Source: Branchiostoma floridae
Taxonomy: Eukaryota; Chordata; Leptocardii; Amphioxiformes; Branchiostomatidae
Direction: 5' to 3'
NCBI RefSeq assembly: GCF_000003815.2
Contig: NC_049990.1
Coordinates: forward strand, 22,140,880-22,173,632
DNA: 32,753 nucleotides
The translations under genes were made by a program, and so were the position numbers. How positions within the stretch are numbered: position 1 is the first letter of the stretch; the number at the start of each line of letters is the position of its first letter. A model generated the notes under the pieces. The model made no database searches and was not told the DNA's origin. It worked only from the letters and a program-made list of their open reading frames with translations. Shown piece by piece: positions 20,034-30,195 of the stretch.

Positions 20034-20955
20034 AGGTGGGCTCCCACTGCACTCGCGTCACGCTTGTGTCGCTTCGGGGTTCGACAACGCAGACGTAACC
20101 CCGCGGCACCTATAGGTGACGCGAGCGAACCTAGAGGTGACACAAGCAAACCTAGAGGTGACACAAGCAAGCGCGACGTTTTTTTGGAAGTTAAAAAATA
20201 ACACAAGTGGCAAGATGCCCCAAGAGTGACCCAAGGGTGACACAACAGTGACCCAAGAGAACACAACAGTGAAACAACAGTGACGCCAACATGCCTTCAA
20301 CAGTATCAAGGTTATATTTTGTCTATTTTGCACCAAGTATCAAAAGTAAACATCATTTTATTATTGAAAAGCTATTTTGGATACATTTTGGATATCATTT
20401 TACAACAGTTTTTCAGTTACAACAGTGACCCAAGAGTAACACAACAGTGACACAACAGTTACGCCAACATGCCTTCAACAGTATCACGGTTACATTTTGT
20501 CTATTTCCTATTAAAACGTAGGAAATATCAAGATTTTTGTTGTGAAATATGCAAATTAACACACATCATTACACGTACTTGTTGCAAAACACATAAGCGA
20601 TGGAGTCAAATCTGGTATATGGTTCGTGTCCATTCATTTGGGTTACTTCTTTTACTGTAAAAGTCTTTCAAGGTTATCATATAACATAAGTAACATTCAT
20701 AAGCATAAGCATCATCACAAGGGAAATTATTTCATTATAAATCTCATTGTTAGGCATTTTCATCATTATACAGTGATTTTTCATACATTGACAACGCTGC
20801 GACTTCCGATAACCTGTCAATTTAGTCTAGAAACGCAACAGTGACGCATGTCAGTGGGAGCGCAACAGAAAATCGGCGAAAATAACACAACAGTGACACA
20901 ATGAACGAACTCCGAAGCGACGCAATCGTGACGCGAGTGCAGTGGGAGCCCACCT
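20034..20955. mobile_element. Nonautonomous DNA transposon A, 922 bp, TTA target duplication
   Basis: The termini AGGTGGGCTCCCACTGCACT and their exact complement at the right end extend to at least 29 bp of perfect match (through CGCGTCACG). TTA lies at 20031-20033 and 20956-20958, a 3-bp target duplication. The inner terminal segments (GCTTCGGGGTTCG left, CGAACTCCGAAGC right) parallel those of the 234-247-bp MITEs, which indicates kinship. The interior has short repeats (three CCTAGAGGTGACACAAGC-like units near 20104-20170, many CACAACAGTGAC copies) and a duplicated block of about 90 bp (about 20231-20330 and 20415-20510, containing CGCCAACATGCCTTCAACAG). No transposase frame is present. Confidence 0.9.
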
Positions 20956-20958
20956 TTA

Positions 20959-22075
20959 GGCCACAGCAAGTAAATTTTATGGATGACATCCTCTGCAGAT
21001 TGCAAAAATAGTGCGATAGGGCGAAAAAAAATGGGTGAAAAAAAGGTGGCATCATTTTCAAAAATAGGCACCATAAAGTTGTGATGACTGTTGTAAAAAG
21101 AAATAAAGGGACAAAACGTGGTATCAGAGCCAAGAAGGCATTCATTCCTGTATTTAAGACATGTACTGGTGTAGTAAAAGTGACACTAGTGTGGTAGACT
21201 GGCATCACCAACAAAGTTGGTAACCACACTATCCAATAAGTTTCATTTCTACAACTACAGTCTCGGGTACCTTAGAAGTGTCCCTTCTACAAGTACAACT
21301 ATAAGCTTACAACACAACATATTTGCTCTTCTTGGTATTTTATCGTCATGTTGACCATCCCTGCAGAAGGAAACAAGTGCTTTTAAAAAGCTGGCATTTT
21401 GCCAAGGTGTGTGAACGTTTTTTTCTAGTTATTAGAACGTCATATAATAGAACAGAGTAACTAAACCTGATATGGGCACATGGAGAGATTCACAAATATG
21501 CAAATGACTTTATGTCCAGAAATATGAAAATGAATTTGTTTAGTGAAACTTTTTGTCATACAGTATGCAGTTATTTTCGAGAAAATCAGTTTGTTCTTGT
21601 GCAATTCTGTGATATAGATGTTGTATGGGCATTTTATGGAAAGTTAGAACGACATATAAGCAGGGTATCGCACGTCTCACGGTTCGTTCATTCAAGGCAT
21701 CCCAACAGCGAAAAAATGCAGAAGTAGAACAGGTGCAAAGGTCAGTTTTAATGTTCTATAAAAACGTATTGTTAATTAGTATTTCAATGGATGTAAAAAT
21801 TAGTACTTTAATGGATGTAAAAAAGAAAAAAAAAGACAGTTAAAAAAATTCCCTCCACTGCGCTAGAGCGAACATGCTGAAGAAACATCAGTTTTAACAG
21901 GTATACGAATGTTCGGCATAGATTGAACAGGTCCGTTCATTCCAACGTCGACTACTCTGGCCACAAGACATTTTGCCGCTAAGGCGGCAAAATGCAAAAA
22001 TTCTTTTTTTTCCTGAAATCAGGCGAAATCTAATGCGCACGCTGATGTCATCCATAAAATGTACTTGGTGTGGCC
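20959..22075. mobile_element. Nonautonomous DNA transposon B, 1117 bp, TTA target duplication
   Basis: The left end GGCCACAGCAAGTAAATTTT and the complement of the right end, GGCCACACCAAGTACATTTT, continue into ATGGATGACATC, giving 32-bp termini with two mismatches. TTA flanks both sides (20956-20958 and 22076-22078). The left TTA is shared with element A. Subterminal sequences are GCAAAAATAGTGCGATAGGG on the left and a GCCGCTAAGGCGGC palindrome near 21976 on the right. Short open frames in the interior show no transposase motif. TTA duplications fit the PIF/Harbinger pattern, but class assignment is inference. Confidence 0.85.
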
Positions 22076-22078
22076 TTA

Positions 22079-23525
22079 GTCCCGTGCTCCGATTTGGTAC
22101 ATGGTGCAGAGCGCGCGCGGCGAAGTTCAGTGGAAGTTGAATACACGTGTATAAGTTAGATTTTGTCCTTTCCGTCATTGTCGGTGCCGTCAAAATGGGT
22201 GCGTAAATGTAGACAACTATTTTGCAAAAATACTACAGAAAATCAGCGGGTGTTTGCAGACGGTGCTGGTTTAGATGATGCACAATGTAGTTCCTAACGC
22301 CTGCCGGCGGCTAGAGAGAAGCGACCGGTCGAACCCGCCAGCATATGTATGTAGGAAAATCCCCCTGCTAGGGTCAGTCGCATATTGCTGACTTTTTTGT
22401 TATTACCTCCCCCCCCCCCGATTAACTGTCAGTTATTGCATGCTACCACATACGTACAGAAGTCAAATTTAAAAAAGAAGATAAATATGTAAATTCAAAT
22501 GTCAAAAATACTTTCAATATAGTTGACGACAAGGGCTCAGACCTCACCAGCTTGCAATGCATTTTATGTAAGGGCGGGGCCTTACATAAACCGTGAAAAA
22601 TAAGTTTGCTTTTGATCATGATCTTTTTACTAACTGCTTGTAAGATTTTGACGGAGCAAGGAGGTTAAAAAAATCACTGAGTATAAATTTCTGCACAGAG
22701 CTGTCGTTGTGTACAATAACCAAGTTTTGCGTCGCCAAGGAAATTTGAGCTTTAAAAATGGTTAACACGTTACGTTCGAAGCATGGTCGCTACGTTGTGG
22801 CACATCTTACATTTTTACTTACTAAAAAATCGCCATGCAAATTTAATTGTTTTACAGATGAGGCTTAAAACCCCTTTGGTTTGAGGCACGACGTATAAAC
22901 TTTTGGAAAATCCCCAGTGGCCGGCTAACGACACACAAGCCGGCATGCGACAGATATTGATGTAGCAAACATGTCTGTATGAAACCTTAGATTCCCAAGT
23001 TCGCAACTTGATTGACAGGCAGCGATTCGATCTGAGAATATGTAAATCACTGAATGCATCATAACACGTACACCATTGAAAGTAATTTCTCCTTGCCTGT
23101 CCAAAAATAAACTGTGTAAAACACTAGCAACTTGCGGAGTAAAAAAACAAATGTGGTTCAAAGTATATCGTGACTTTGCACTGAACTGACTGGAATAACA
23201 AGGCATTTGACGCGTACTTTGAGATCAAATGCGGTGCCGATCAGACGGCAAAGGTCATCATATTTAGTTTCCGGTGTTGCCATGGGCGGGAATTTTGTTC
23301 GTTGCGTTGTTGTGACAAAGATGTAGAATTTTGCGCGTTCATACTTCGAAGCCGTTGGCGTGAAATGAAGTTTTTACTGTCATTGAGGTACGAAGTAACA
23401 GATCGTGAACGTTGGCATGGCTTCACCGACCTTGGAATGCAACAAGCGGCGTAAACAGTCCCATTTTGTGCTAACAGTTAAACTTGTGCTGTGAAGGCCA
23501 CGAACTTGTAAACTCTCCCGACGCG
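22079..23525. other. Noncoding stretch upstream of a candidate promoter
   Basis: No supported gene. A C-run (22409-22419) and a 10-bp-arm hairpin (TTATGTAAGG, GCGGGG loop, CCTTACATAA, about 22566-22591) are visible. From about 23220 the sequence becomes more G+C- and CpG-rich, with a GGGCGGGAA (Sp1/E2F-like) motif at 23284-23292, before the TATA-like sequence at 23526. Confidence 0.4.
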
Positions 23526-23532
23526 TATAAAG
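23526..23532 (+). promoter_or_regulatory. Candidate TATA box
   Basis: TATAAAG in the context ACGCGTATAAAGCTG. A start of transcription about 30 bases on would give a leader of about 70 bases before the ATG at 23624. Supported only by this spacing and by the CpG-richer sequence upstream. Confidence 0.35.
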
Positions 23533-23623
23533 CTGTATGTAGGTTAAATTTACTTTACCGTGACTCCGTTTCGTGCTTCACTTGTGAATCTGGACCAACC
23601 CAACGCTGTGGTAACGTTACTGC

Positions 23624-23712
23624 ATGATGAACATGGTGAACGGAAATTATGACGACGTGCGATGCATGGGGATGGAGGGCGTTCCACGTTGCGGTTTATC
23701 TTGCTTGTTCAG
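23624..23712 (+). CDS. Candidate first coding exon of an unidentified gene (partial)
   Basis: The frame ATG ATG AAC ATG GTG AAC and onwards stays open for 29 codons plus two bases up to TTCAG|GTCAGT, a good 5' splice donor (GT at 23713-23714). Without splicing the frame ends after 47 codons. The predicted N-terminus is polar, begins MMNMVNGNYDD and is rich in Met, Gly and Cys later; I do not recognise it. A TATA-like box at 23526 and CpG-richer upstream DNA make a gene start plausible. No matching second exon was found downstream, where transposons and an N gap dominate. It could equally be chance. Confidence 0.25.
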
Positions 23713-24617
23713 GTCAGTTTACTTGCGAAATAAAATCCTCAAGTCCCTCGTTTGTGTTTTGCATACCTAATATGTGTCAAATGTAAATCTTTCAGTTTGG
23801 ATGACGATCTTCGTGCGTAAAAGCCGCCAGTACGCAGTGACCTTGCATGTAACGTAGAGCATGTTTTTTTGTGCACAATTTTTCTTGTTTACTCAAAATT
23901 TGGTTAACTATACACCAATCCGTATTCTCTCTGTCGACGGTATGCGTTTGTTTACAAATTAGTACGTGAGCATGCAACCTTGTAAAAACAGTTGAATCAA
24001 AAGACTAGTGCTGGCATACAATGTACGACACCGTGTGTGTTGTCGATTTGACGTAACTCGAACACAACATAGAATCATATCAATGTTTGGATAGCTTAGA
24101 GATAAGGTACAACTGGCTCGTTCAGGTTACTGAACTTAAACAAAATCAAAAATAATATGCCCAACAGACACTTAATCTTGACTTGATATATATTCATACA
24201 ATTAGTGACCTATCCCTGCACACATTTCGATACTTTTGGGGTATTATATTTCCTTCTGCTGGCGCGGCGGCTTGTTCGATAGCTGCGGCGGTCGTTGACC
24301 TCGTTTCGAACAACGTTCCAAGATTCCAGAGGTGTTCTAAAGTTCGATTTTGTGTTAAAATTGCTATTTTTTTCACCCATTTTTGCCCCATAAAATCATT
24401 ATTTTGGGTCTATGTGGGCCCGAATGACCACGGTGCAGTGCGTTATGTACAGGCCTACCAGATATCTCTGGCTTTCAAGTTAATCCAAGCTCTACTTTCG
24501 GAGATATTCATGTTTTTGAGGTGCGCGGAAAAAAAGAACGTCTGAGCAAAAACAATATGTGTACCTTCTGTGAAGGTAAACATAACAAGTCCAGGTGGAA
24601 AGATATAATACAAAACG
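23713..24617. other. Noncoding or possible intron
   Basis: Would be intron sequence if the exon at 23624-23712 is real. A 120-codon open frame at 24183-24545 has no recognisable domain and its amino-acid composition looks non-coding. No other structure was noted. Confidence 0.35.
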
Positions 24618-24808
24618 TGCTGCTGCAGTACCAAGGTCAACCAACAGGGAGCCAAAAATCGACTTGCACCATCGACCCCCCTACACACACCAATCCACCT
24701 TCCAAAAACCATTGCAAACCTTCCAGTGGTTCCTGAGATATACCCCACATAACCTCCAGAGTGAAAACATTATGGCAACTATACTTCCATCTTCATGGAG
24801 TTAATAAA
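24618..24808 (+). repeat. Dispersed repeat family P, copy 2
   Basis: Starts with GTGCTGCTGCAGTACCAAGG, followed by a GACTTGCACCATCGACCCCC segment and a CCAGTGGTTCCTGAGATATA motif. It ends in an imperfect terminal hairpin, ACTTCCATCTTCATGGAGTT. Same orientation as copies at 15905 and 27711. Probably a nonautonomous retroelement or other short interspersed element; class unknown. Confidence 0.65.
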
Positions 24809-24919
24809 GCACAAAAAGATTTGTTTTCATCCATGAACTTTGTTAAGTAACAGTAATAGAACCTTTTAAAGCTTATGAACGGGTTGTCTCTAATGTGCGT
24901 GGCAATTGCTTCTATGTCG

Positions 24920-25154
24920 NNNNNNNNNNNNNNNNNNNNNNNNNNNNNNNNNNNNNNNNNNNNNNNNNNNNNNNNNNNNNNNNNNNNNNNNNNNNNNNNN
25001 NNNNNNNNNNNNNNNNNNNNNNNNNNNNNNNNNNNNNNNNNNNNNNNNNNNNNNNNNNNNNNNNNNNNNNNNNNNNNNNNNNNNNNNNNNNNNNNNNNNN
25101 NNNNNNNNNNNNNNNNNNNNNNNNNNNNNNNNNNNNNNNNNNNNNNNNNNNNNN
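24920..25154. other. Assembly gap, 235 N
   Basis: Run of N. It hides the outer part of the left arm of the large inverted repeat, so the left boundary of that structure cannot be read. Confidence 0.99.
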
Positions 25155-26095
25155 CCGTTATGGCGTTCAGGGACCCCCCTCAGAGAACCTAAAAAATCCA
25201 ACAATTTATGGCTGAAAATTACTGAAACTGCGATGGCTATCCTGAAAAATGTACATTAGATACGAACCTACCTTATATATTTTCATATAGCATGGGTCCT
25301 TAAGTTTTACAGATCAAAAGTTGAAGATGATACATCGAAGTTAAGAGGGTGTACTAGGGGGTTACCTGAACCACTGAAAGCAGATTTTTTTATCACTGTA
25401 AATTTTGGTGATTTTTAAGGCCCATTATCTGCTATACGCAGTGGCTCTGGTGAATGGTTTTATTGTTGCTAGATAGAAGAACATCTACTTATTCAAAAAC
25501 AATCGTCATCTATTTGGGCCATACATAACGCGGGCCATGAGAGGGGGGTCTTTATGGGGACTTTTCGAGTTTTGGGCTATAATAAATTGGGTAATTATGA
25601 TATGGGGGTAAGTCACGGCAAATGTTTGTATAGTTGTCTTTAAACCATGGATAACTTTAAAAAATATTATGATTGATTGGTTATGTTAGTTGGGGCTCCA
25701 CTCGGGGGATATAAGGATACTGGAAACGGATTTTTTCTGATTTAGCACATTTTAATCATTGGTTTCTTATGTGATTAAGCTGGTACCTTCTGAAATCACT
25801 TTATATATACCCACTTTATCGTGCCCAAGTGAAAAGGCTCTGCATGGGGGTTACCAGGACTCCACAACTGTGGTACCATTAATAAAAGGGGCATAGGATG
25901 CATACCTACTTCATAAATGCTGAAAGTTCAAGAACAAGACCACAACAAAAGTAAAAATTAAAGCTATTTTGGGATGGATACATGTGCATGGTACTTTTTT
26001 CATCAATATTACGGTATACAGTAGGGTACAGTTTAGTTATACTGCTTTAGACAAAGTACTGTCCACCAATGGTGGGTTAGTATGCCTGGCTATTC
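25155..26095 (+). repeat. Left arm of large inverted repeat (about 0.94 kb)
   Basis: Reverse complement of 28505-29425. The outermost visible bases CCGTTATGGCGTTCAGGG pair with CCCTGAACGCCATAACGG at 29408-29425. Further anchors are ACCCCCTAGTACACCCTC, TAACGCGGGCCATGAGAGGG and CCAGTATCCTTATATCCCCC on one strand or the other. Similarity fades after about 26095 (CACCAATGG, GTTAGTAT, CCTGG). The arm has recurrent GGGGG motifs (about 25355, 25543, 25706, 25841, and inverted at 25174). It runs into the N gap, so it may be longer. Confidence 0.93.
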
Positions 26096-26330
26096 ATGTA
26101 TCAACATAAGGACAAACCAAAAACAAAGCCTATCACAAAACCTGTATATGTGAGACCCCTTTAGAAGGGAACAGTTACTGTTAGATCTGCAAAATACATG
26201 TACATGTAATAACTCACAAGAAATTACAAATAACTAAACCGTCGAAACGCATATTCACCAAAAGGACAGTTCACTTTTGTTTTTTGTTGGAGTGGTGATA
26301 AAGCACTTTGGTGAAAAGTATGCTACAAAT

Positions 26331-26926
26331 TCAATAAAAGCAACAAATTACAAAAATCAACTTGCACTCATACAGTCACGTGCCTTGGATTACCCTTCCT
26401 TTGTCTGGCCAGAAAGCTGATGATAGTCAAGTGGCCCAGTCAGCTAGTTAAGGTAGCTGGTGCGAAGCTGTTGTTCAAGCCCATTGTGTGGCACACAGAT
26501 TACAATATAATATACAGAGAGACAGCACAGACTCTGTGGCCATTGACATGGAGGCGTTATACTAGAGGAAGGCTAGTCACAGGTATTGCAAACACACTGA
26601 ATAGTAGCATTGGCTACATTCATCCCGTTATGTTTGAAGATGTTAACTTGAGTGAACTGTCAGCAAAAGGCCTCGAATCATTAAAGCTAAAGCAATTAAT
26701 GCGTGTATCGGGCCATTTTCATCTGCCCATTACAGGCTCCGTGACAAGGAAAGTTATTTTTATACAGGCATTAGAGACTATCCTTGGCAGATGCACATGT
26801 GCAAATTGCCTTTTTTCTCATTTCAGTTTTGGTTGCGCAATTTGTACAAAATTAGAATGTAAAAAAAAAGCTTTCAAGAGTTTTTTTACTCAATTGCAAT
26901 ACGAGTATGTCAGGTTTAAGGTCTGA
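26331..26926 (+). pseudogene. Decayed transposase-like coding segment
   Basis: Several plus-strand open pieces overlap here. One (26452-26565) contains HCVAHRL (26482-26502), a motif reminiscent of hAT-type transposases. A second frame, 26420-26926 (168 codons), contains a Leu-rich helix-turn-helix-like part (LSELSAKGLESLKLKQL and following G and R residues, about residues 78-120) that recalls SAP/HeH DNA-binding domains. A third (about 26331-26409) ends at TGA. No single frame covers all pieces, so frameshifts and stops, or introns, are implied. Its position in the middle of the inverted repeat fits a transposon gene. Both family hints are weak. Confidence 0.35.
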
Positions 26927-27710
26927 CAAGAATCTGTTAGCAATTACAGATAAGGTTTAACTTAGTGCTTTATTGTATCAGTAGTCCAACAAAAGTAAAC
27001 TTTTCTTTTTGTAAGAATGCATTTTAAAAGTTTTTTTTAGTATAATTTCTTGTGTGTTTTTGTTTTTTGCCGATCGTATGATTTATTATGTGGCTCTATA
27101 TGTAAAGGGTTTGCCATAGAGTTTGCTTTTAACTTGACTATAGGCCAATTTGTTTTGGATGACATCCGTGTTCACGTCAGTTATTGGCCATTTTCACATT
27201 AAGAAAAAAAATTAAACCATATTGTATATCAAACAAAGCAGCTACAAAATGAACAAGAGTCTGAAAACTCAAACCTGCTTGAAATATTTTGTTTTGTGAT
27301 GGTGCGTATGGTGTGTTGTGGGGGTTGATATGGTTTGACGTTTGGCAAAATTATTCCATCATTGTTCTTAAGTTATATATCTACCTATGGTAAACAGTGA
27401 GATCCAAAACTACACCTTTCTGGTGTCCTCACCATTTCATTTTTATTTCCTATTGTTACACCTGCACCTGGCACATACATTGTATCTCAATGTGTATATA
27501 ATGGTTCACACCATACAGAGGTGACAGCGATGGTCACAGTTGCTCTTTTTTGCTCCTTGGAAGATTTTGACCAGAATGCCCCAGCAGTTCTAGAGCAAGC
27601 TGCTAGAGGGCCCAAACATACAACACTTCTTCCTTACACCACAAGCTATGTGCCAGCAAAAATCAAGACCATAGCATATCCATGTCAAAAGATACAAAAA
27701 TCCAAGTTCT

Positions 27711-27907
27711 GTTGCAGTACCAAGGTCACACACCAGGGGATCCAAAATTGACTTTGACCTTCGTCTTCCAAACACCTACCCAAATACCAAATATCATTAC
27801 AATCCATCAACAGGTTCTAAAGTTATGCTGACCACAAATATGTGGAAACACAAACAGACACACACACAGACACACCAAAAACTATACCTCCATTTTTCAT
27901 GGAGGTA
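27711..27907 (+). repeat. Dispersed repeat family P, copy 3 (most complete)
   Basis: GTTGCAGTACCAAGGTCACA, GACTTTGACCTTCGTCTTCC, AAATATCATTACAATCCATC, a CA-rich stretch (27845-27877), then the terminal hairpin ACCTCCATTTTTCATGGAGGT (8-bp arms). Related copies are at 15905, 24618 and, in part, 28128. A conserved body with a CA-rich tract and terminal stem suggests a short interspersed element with a conserved 3' end. Confidence 0.7.
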
Positions 27908-28127
27908 AATCACACGTTTTGTTCTGGAGATATAGCACTGGAAACGACCCTTCCACACACTCCCATGCTACTGAAAACTCAAAACACATGTTACAGCTGC
28001 TAGCTGTCCCCAAGGAGGTTGAGACAGAGGGAATGAGGCCAGATCACACCATATCAGGAAAAGGGGTGTAAATATTTTTTAAAAAACGAACCACAAAACA
28101 ACAGCAAACTTCTAATCTACTTAATAG

Positions 28128-28240
28128 CACAATAGGTCACACACTCTATCCGCATAGCAAAGGAAATCGCAATCCATCCAGAGGTTCTAGAGATATCGGT
28201 CCGGAATCACAAAGATCCCTACCAGAAACAGTACATGCTT
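28128..28240 (+). repeat. Dispersed repeat family P, copy 4 (partial)
   Basis: Matches the middle of the family: CACACACTCTATCCGCATAG, AATCGCAATCCATCCAGAGG and TTCTAGAGATATCGGTC. It lacks the opening GCAGTACC motif and the terminal hairpin. Adjacent to copy 3 and in the same orientation. Confidence 0.5.
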
Positions 28241-28290
28241 TTTTCAAGCATGTAACAAATATATGCCGTAGACTGCAACTGTATCGACAA

Positions 28291-28515
28291 ATGTATGCCA
28301 ATGTCTTAGAATGCCAACGTCAATTTTAGTGACAAACAAGAAGATGTGAAGGAACGAAAATCAGAATCTGTTGTTTGGTATATCATAATCTGCGTGTTTT
28401 GTCAATGTTCCTCCTTTCGGACTACAGTAACTCACCTGATTTCATAATGAATGCAACTTTTTGGCCATTTGGCCATATGTCATCCACATAGACAAATCAA
28501 CAGGACCAGGTATAC
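28291..28515. repeat. Dispersed repeat, related to 14651-14940
   Basis: Second copy of the family described at 14651-14940, same orientation. Its 3' part overlaps the inner edge of the right arm of the large inverted repeat. Confidence 0.5.
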
Positions 28516-29425
28516 TAACACGCCATTGGTGTACAGCACTTTGTCTATAGCTGTACATGTACTGTATTGCGTAATTAATAACAAAAGTACAATGCACTTG
28601 TATCCATCCCAAAACAGCATTAATTTTGACTTTTGTTGTGGTCTTGTTTCAACATTTCTGAAGTAGGTATGCATCCATGTGCCCTGTTTATTAAATGGTA
28701 TCACATTTGTGGAGTCCTTGTAACCCCCATGCAGAGCCTTTTCAGTTGCGCACGACAAAGTAGGTATATACGAAGTGATTTCAGAAGGTACCAGCTTAAT
28801 CACATAAGAAAGCAATAATTAAAACGTGTAAAATCGCCAAAATACCGTTTCCAGTATCCTTATATCCCCCATGTGGAGCCCCATTTAACATAACTAGTCA
28901 ATCATAATATCTTTGACAGTTATACATTGTTTACAAACAACTATACAAACATTTGCCGTGACTAACCCTCATATCATAATATAATTACCCGATTTATTAT
29001 AGCCCAAAACTCGAAAAGTCCCCATAAAGACCCCCCTCTCATGGCCCGCGTTATGTATGGCCCAAATAGATGACGATTGTTTTTGAATAAGTAGATGTTC
29101 CTCTATCTAGTAACAGTAAAACCATTCACCAGAGCCACTGCGTATAGCAGATAATGGGCCTTAAAAATCACCAAAATTTACAGTGATAAAAAATCTGCTT
29201 TCAGTGGTTCAGGTAACCCCCTAGTACACCCTCTTAACTTCGATGTATCATCTTCAACTTTTGATCTATAAAACTTAAGGACCCATGCTATATGAAAATA
29301 TATATAAGGTAGATTCGTATCTAATGTACATTTTTCAGGATAGCCATCGCAGTTTCAGTAATTTTCAGCCATAAATTATTGGATTTTTGAGGTTCTCTGA
29401 GGGGGGTCCCTGAACGCCATAACGG
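28505..29425 (-). repeat. Right arm of large inverted repeat (about 0.92 kb)
   Basis: Reverse complement of 25155-26095 with scattered substitutions and small indels along the full length. The true outer end lies beyond 29425, because the matching left sequence is replaced by N. The minus strand has a 111-codon open frame (28480-28815), but the homologous left-arm frame is broken by TAG soon after its conserved part, so this arm is not considered coding. Confidence 0.93.
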
Positions 29426-30193
29426 AAAATAGCTGGAGGGTTTTAAGTATATGGCTGTTAATAGTTCCACATAAGGCGGTATTCATGCCTTCAATATTGC
29501 ATGATTAGTTTGACCATGATTTATACTAGATCTCTCAAGCTCTTTATTGCTTCAAATGCGGTTAATCCAGTTGTCACAGGGGATAAATGCCGATATCTAT
29601 TTAGTGACAAAGTGTGCATAGATTTGTACGATAATTGCTACAGGTTGACTTGAAGTTCTTCCATAGCAGGTATTTGTGGTTCTGTGGTTCGACAATATGA
29701 TACTCACACGGTTTTTGTCTTTTACAAGAATTTTACTGCTAATGAATATTGTTATTCTAACAACATCCATCTAAAATATATCACTTGGTTCATTTTAGGT
29801 TGTATTAGAAGATTTTAGGTTGCCATACAAGATTCGGTAGTCTACCAACGTTTTGGATTATTACACAATACTAGGGTGCATCACACAACGTTTAGGTTGT
29901 GTTAGAAGGATTTTGATTTTCCAAAATTCTTTCCGATGAACTTGCTGGTATATTTATTATTCACTTAGATTCCCATTTCATAGTAGTTATTGCTAAAACA
30001 AACCTAAAATGTTTGGTACTGAGAACGCGCAGTCAAGCATCTCGTTTAACTTTAGAAAAAGCAAAAAAAAGCACTATTCTAAAGATTGAATGTTCACCTC
30101 AATTTCAACTCTGTTCAGCTCATTAAAGAACTGTTACTATCATACGCTTTAGTCAGTGATAGAGCATTCTGTAGTCTACTGTTGCTGGAGTAC
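29426..30193. other. Noncoding stretch between inverted repeat and mariner
   Basis: Its left part may be the outer end of the right inverted-repeat arm, which cannot be checked across the N gap. A short phrase, TTAGGTTGTATTAGAAG and TTAGGTTGTGTTAGAAG, recurs about 90 bp apart (about 29797 and 29891). No gene was recognised. Confidence 0.4.
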
Positions 30194-30195
30194 TA

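Larger units (their letters stand above)
26096..28504. other. Core of the large inverted repeat
   Basis: About 2.4 kb enclosed by the inverted arms. It contains a decayed transposase-like segment at about 26331-26926 and two family-P dispersed repeats (27711-27907 and 28128-28240). A repeat related to 14651-14940 reaches into the right arm. The rest is AT-rich with no recognised gene. Confidence 0.6.

Noticed and set aside
21840-21895. Extra terminus of the TTA-type MITE (CCCTCCACTGCGCTAGAGCG)
   Set aside because: Short imperfect resemblance inside element B, without a partner.
24183-24545. 120-codon open frame
   Set aside because: No recognisable domain, no Kozak or splice context, and composition like neighbouring noncoding DNA.
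24875-25259. Open frames spanning the N gap
   Set aside because: They are open only because N codons cannot contain stops.
28480-28815. 111-codon minus-strand frame in the right inverted-repeat arm
   Set aside because: The matching frame in the left arm is interrupted by a stop and most differences change residues, so coding constraint is unlikely.
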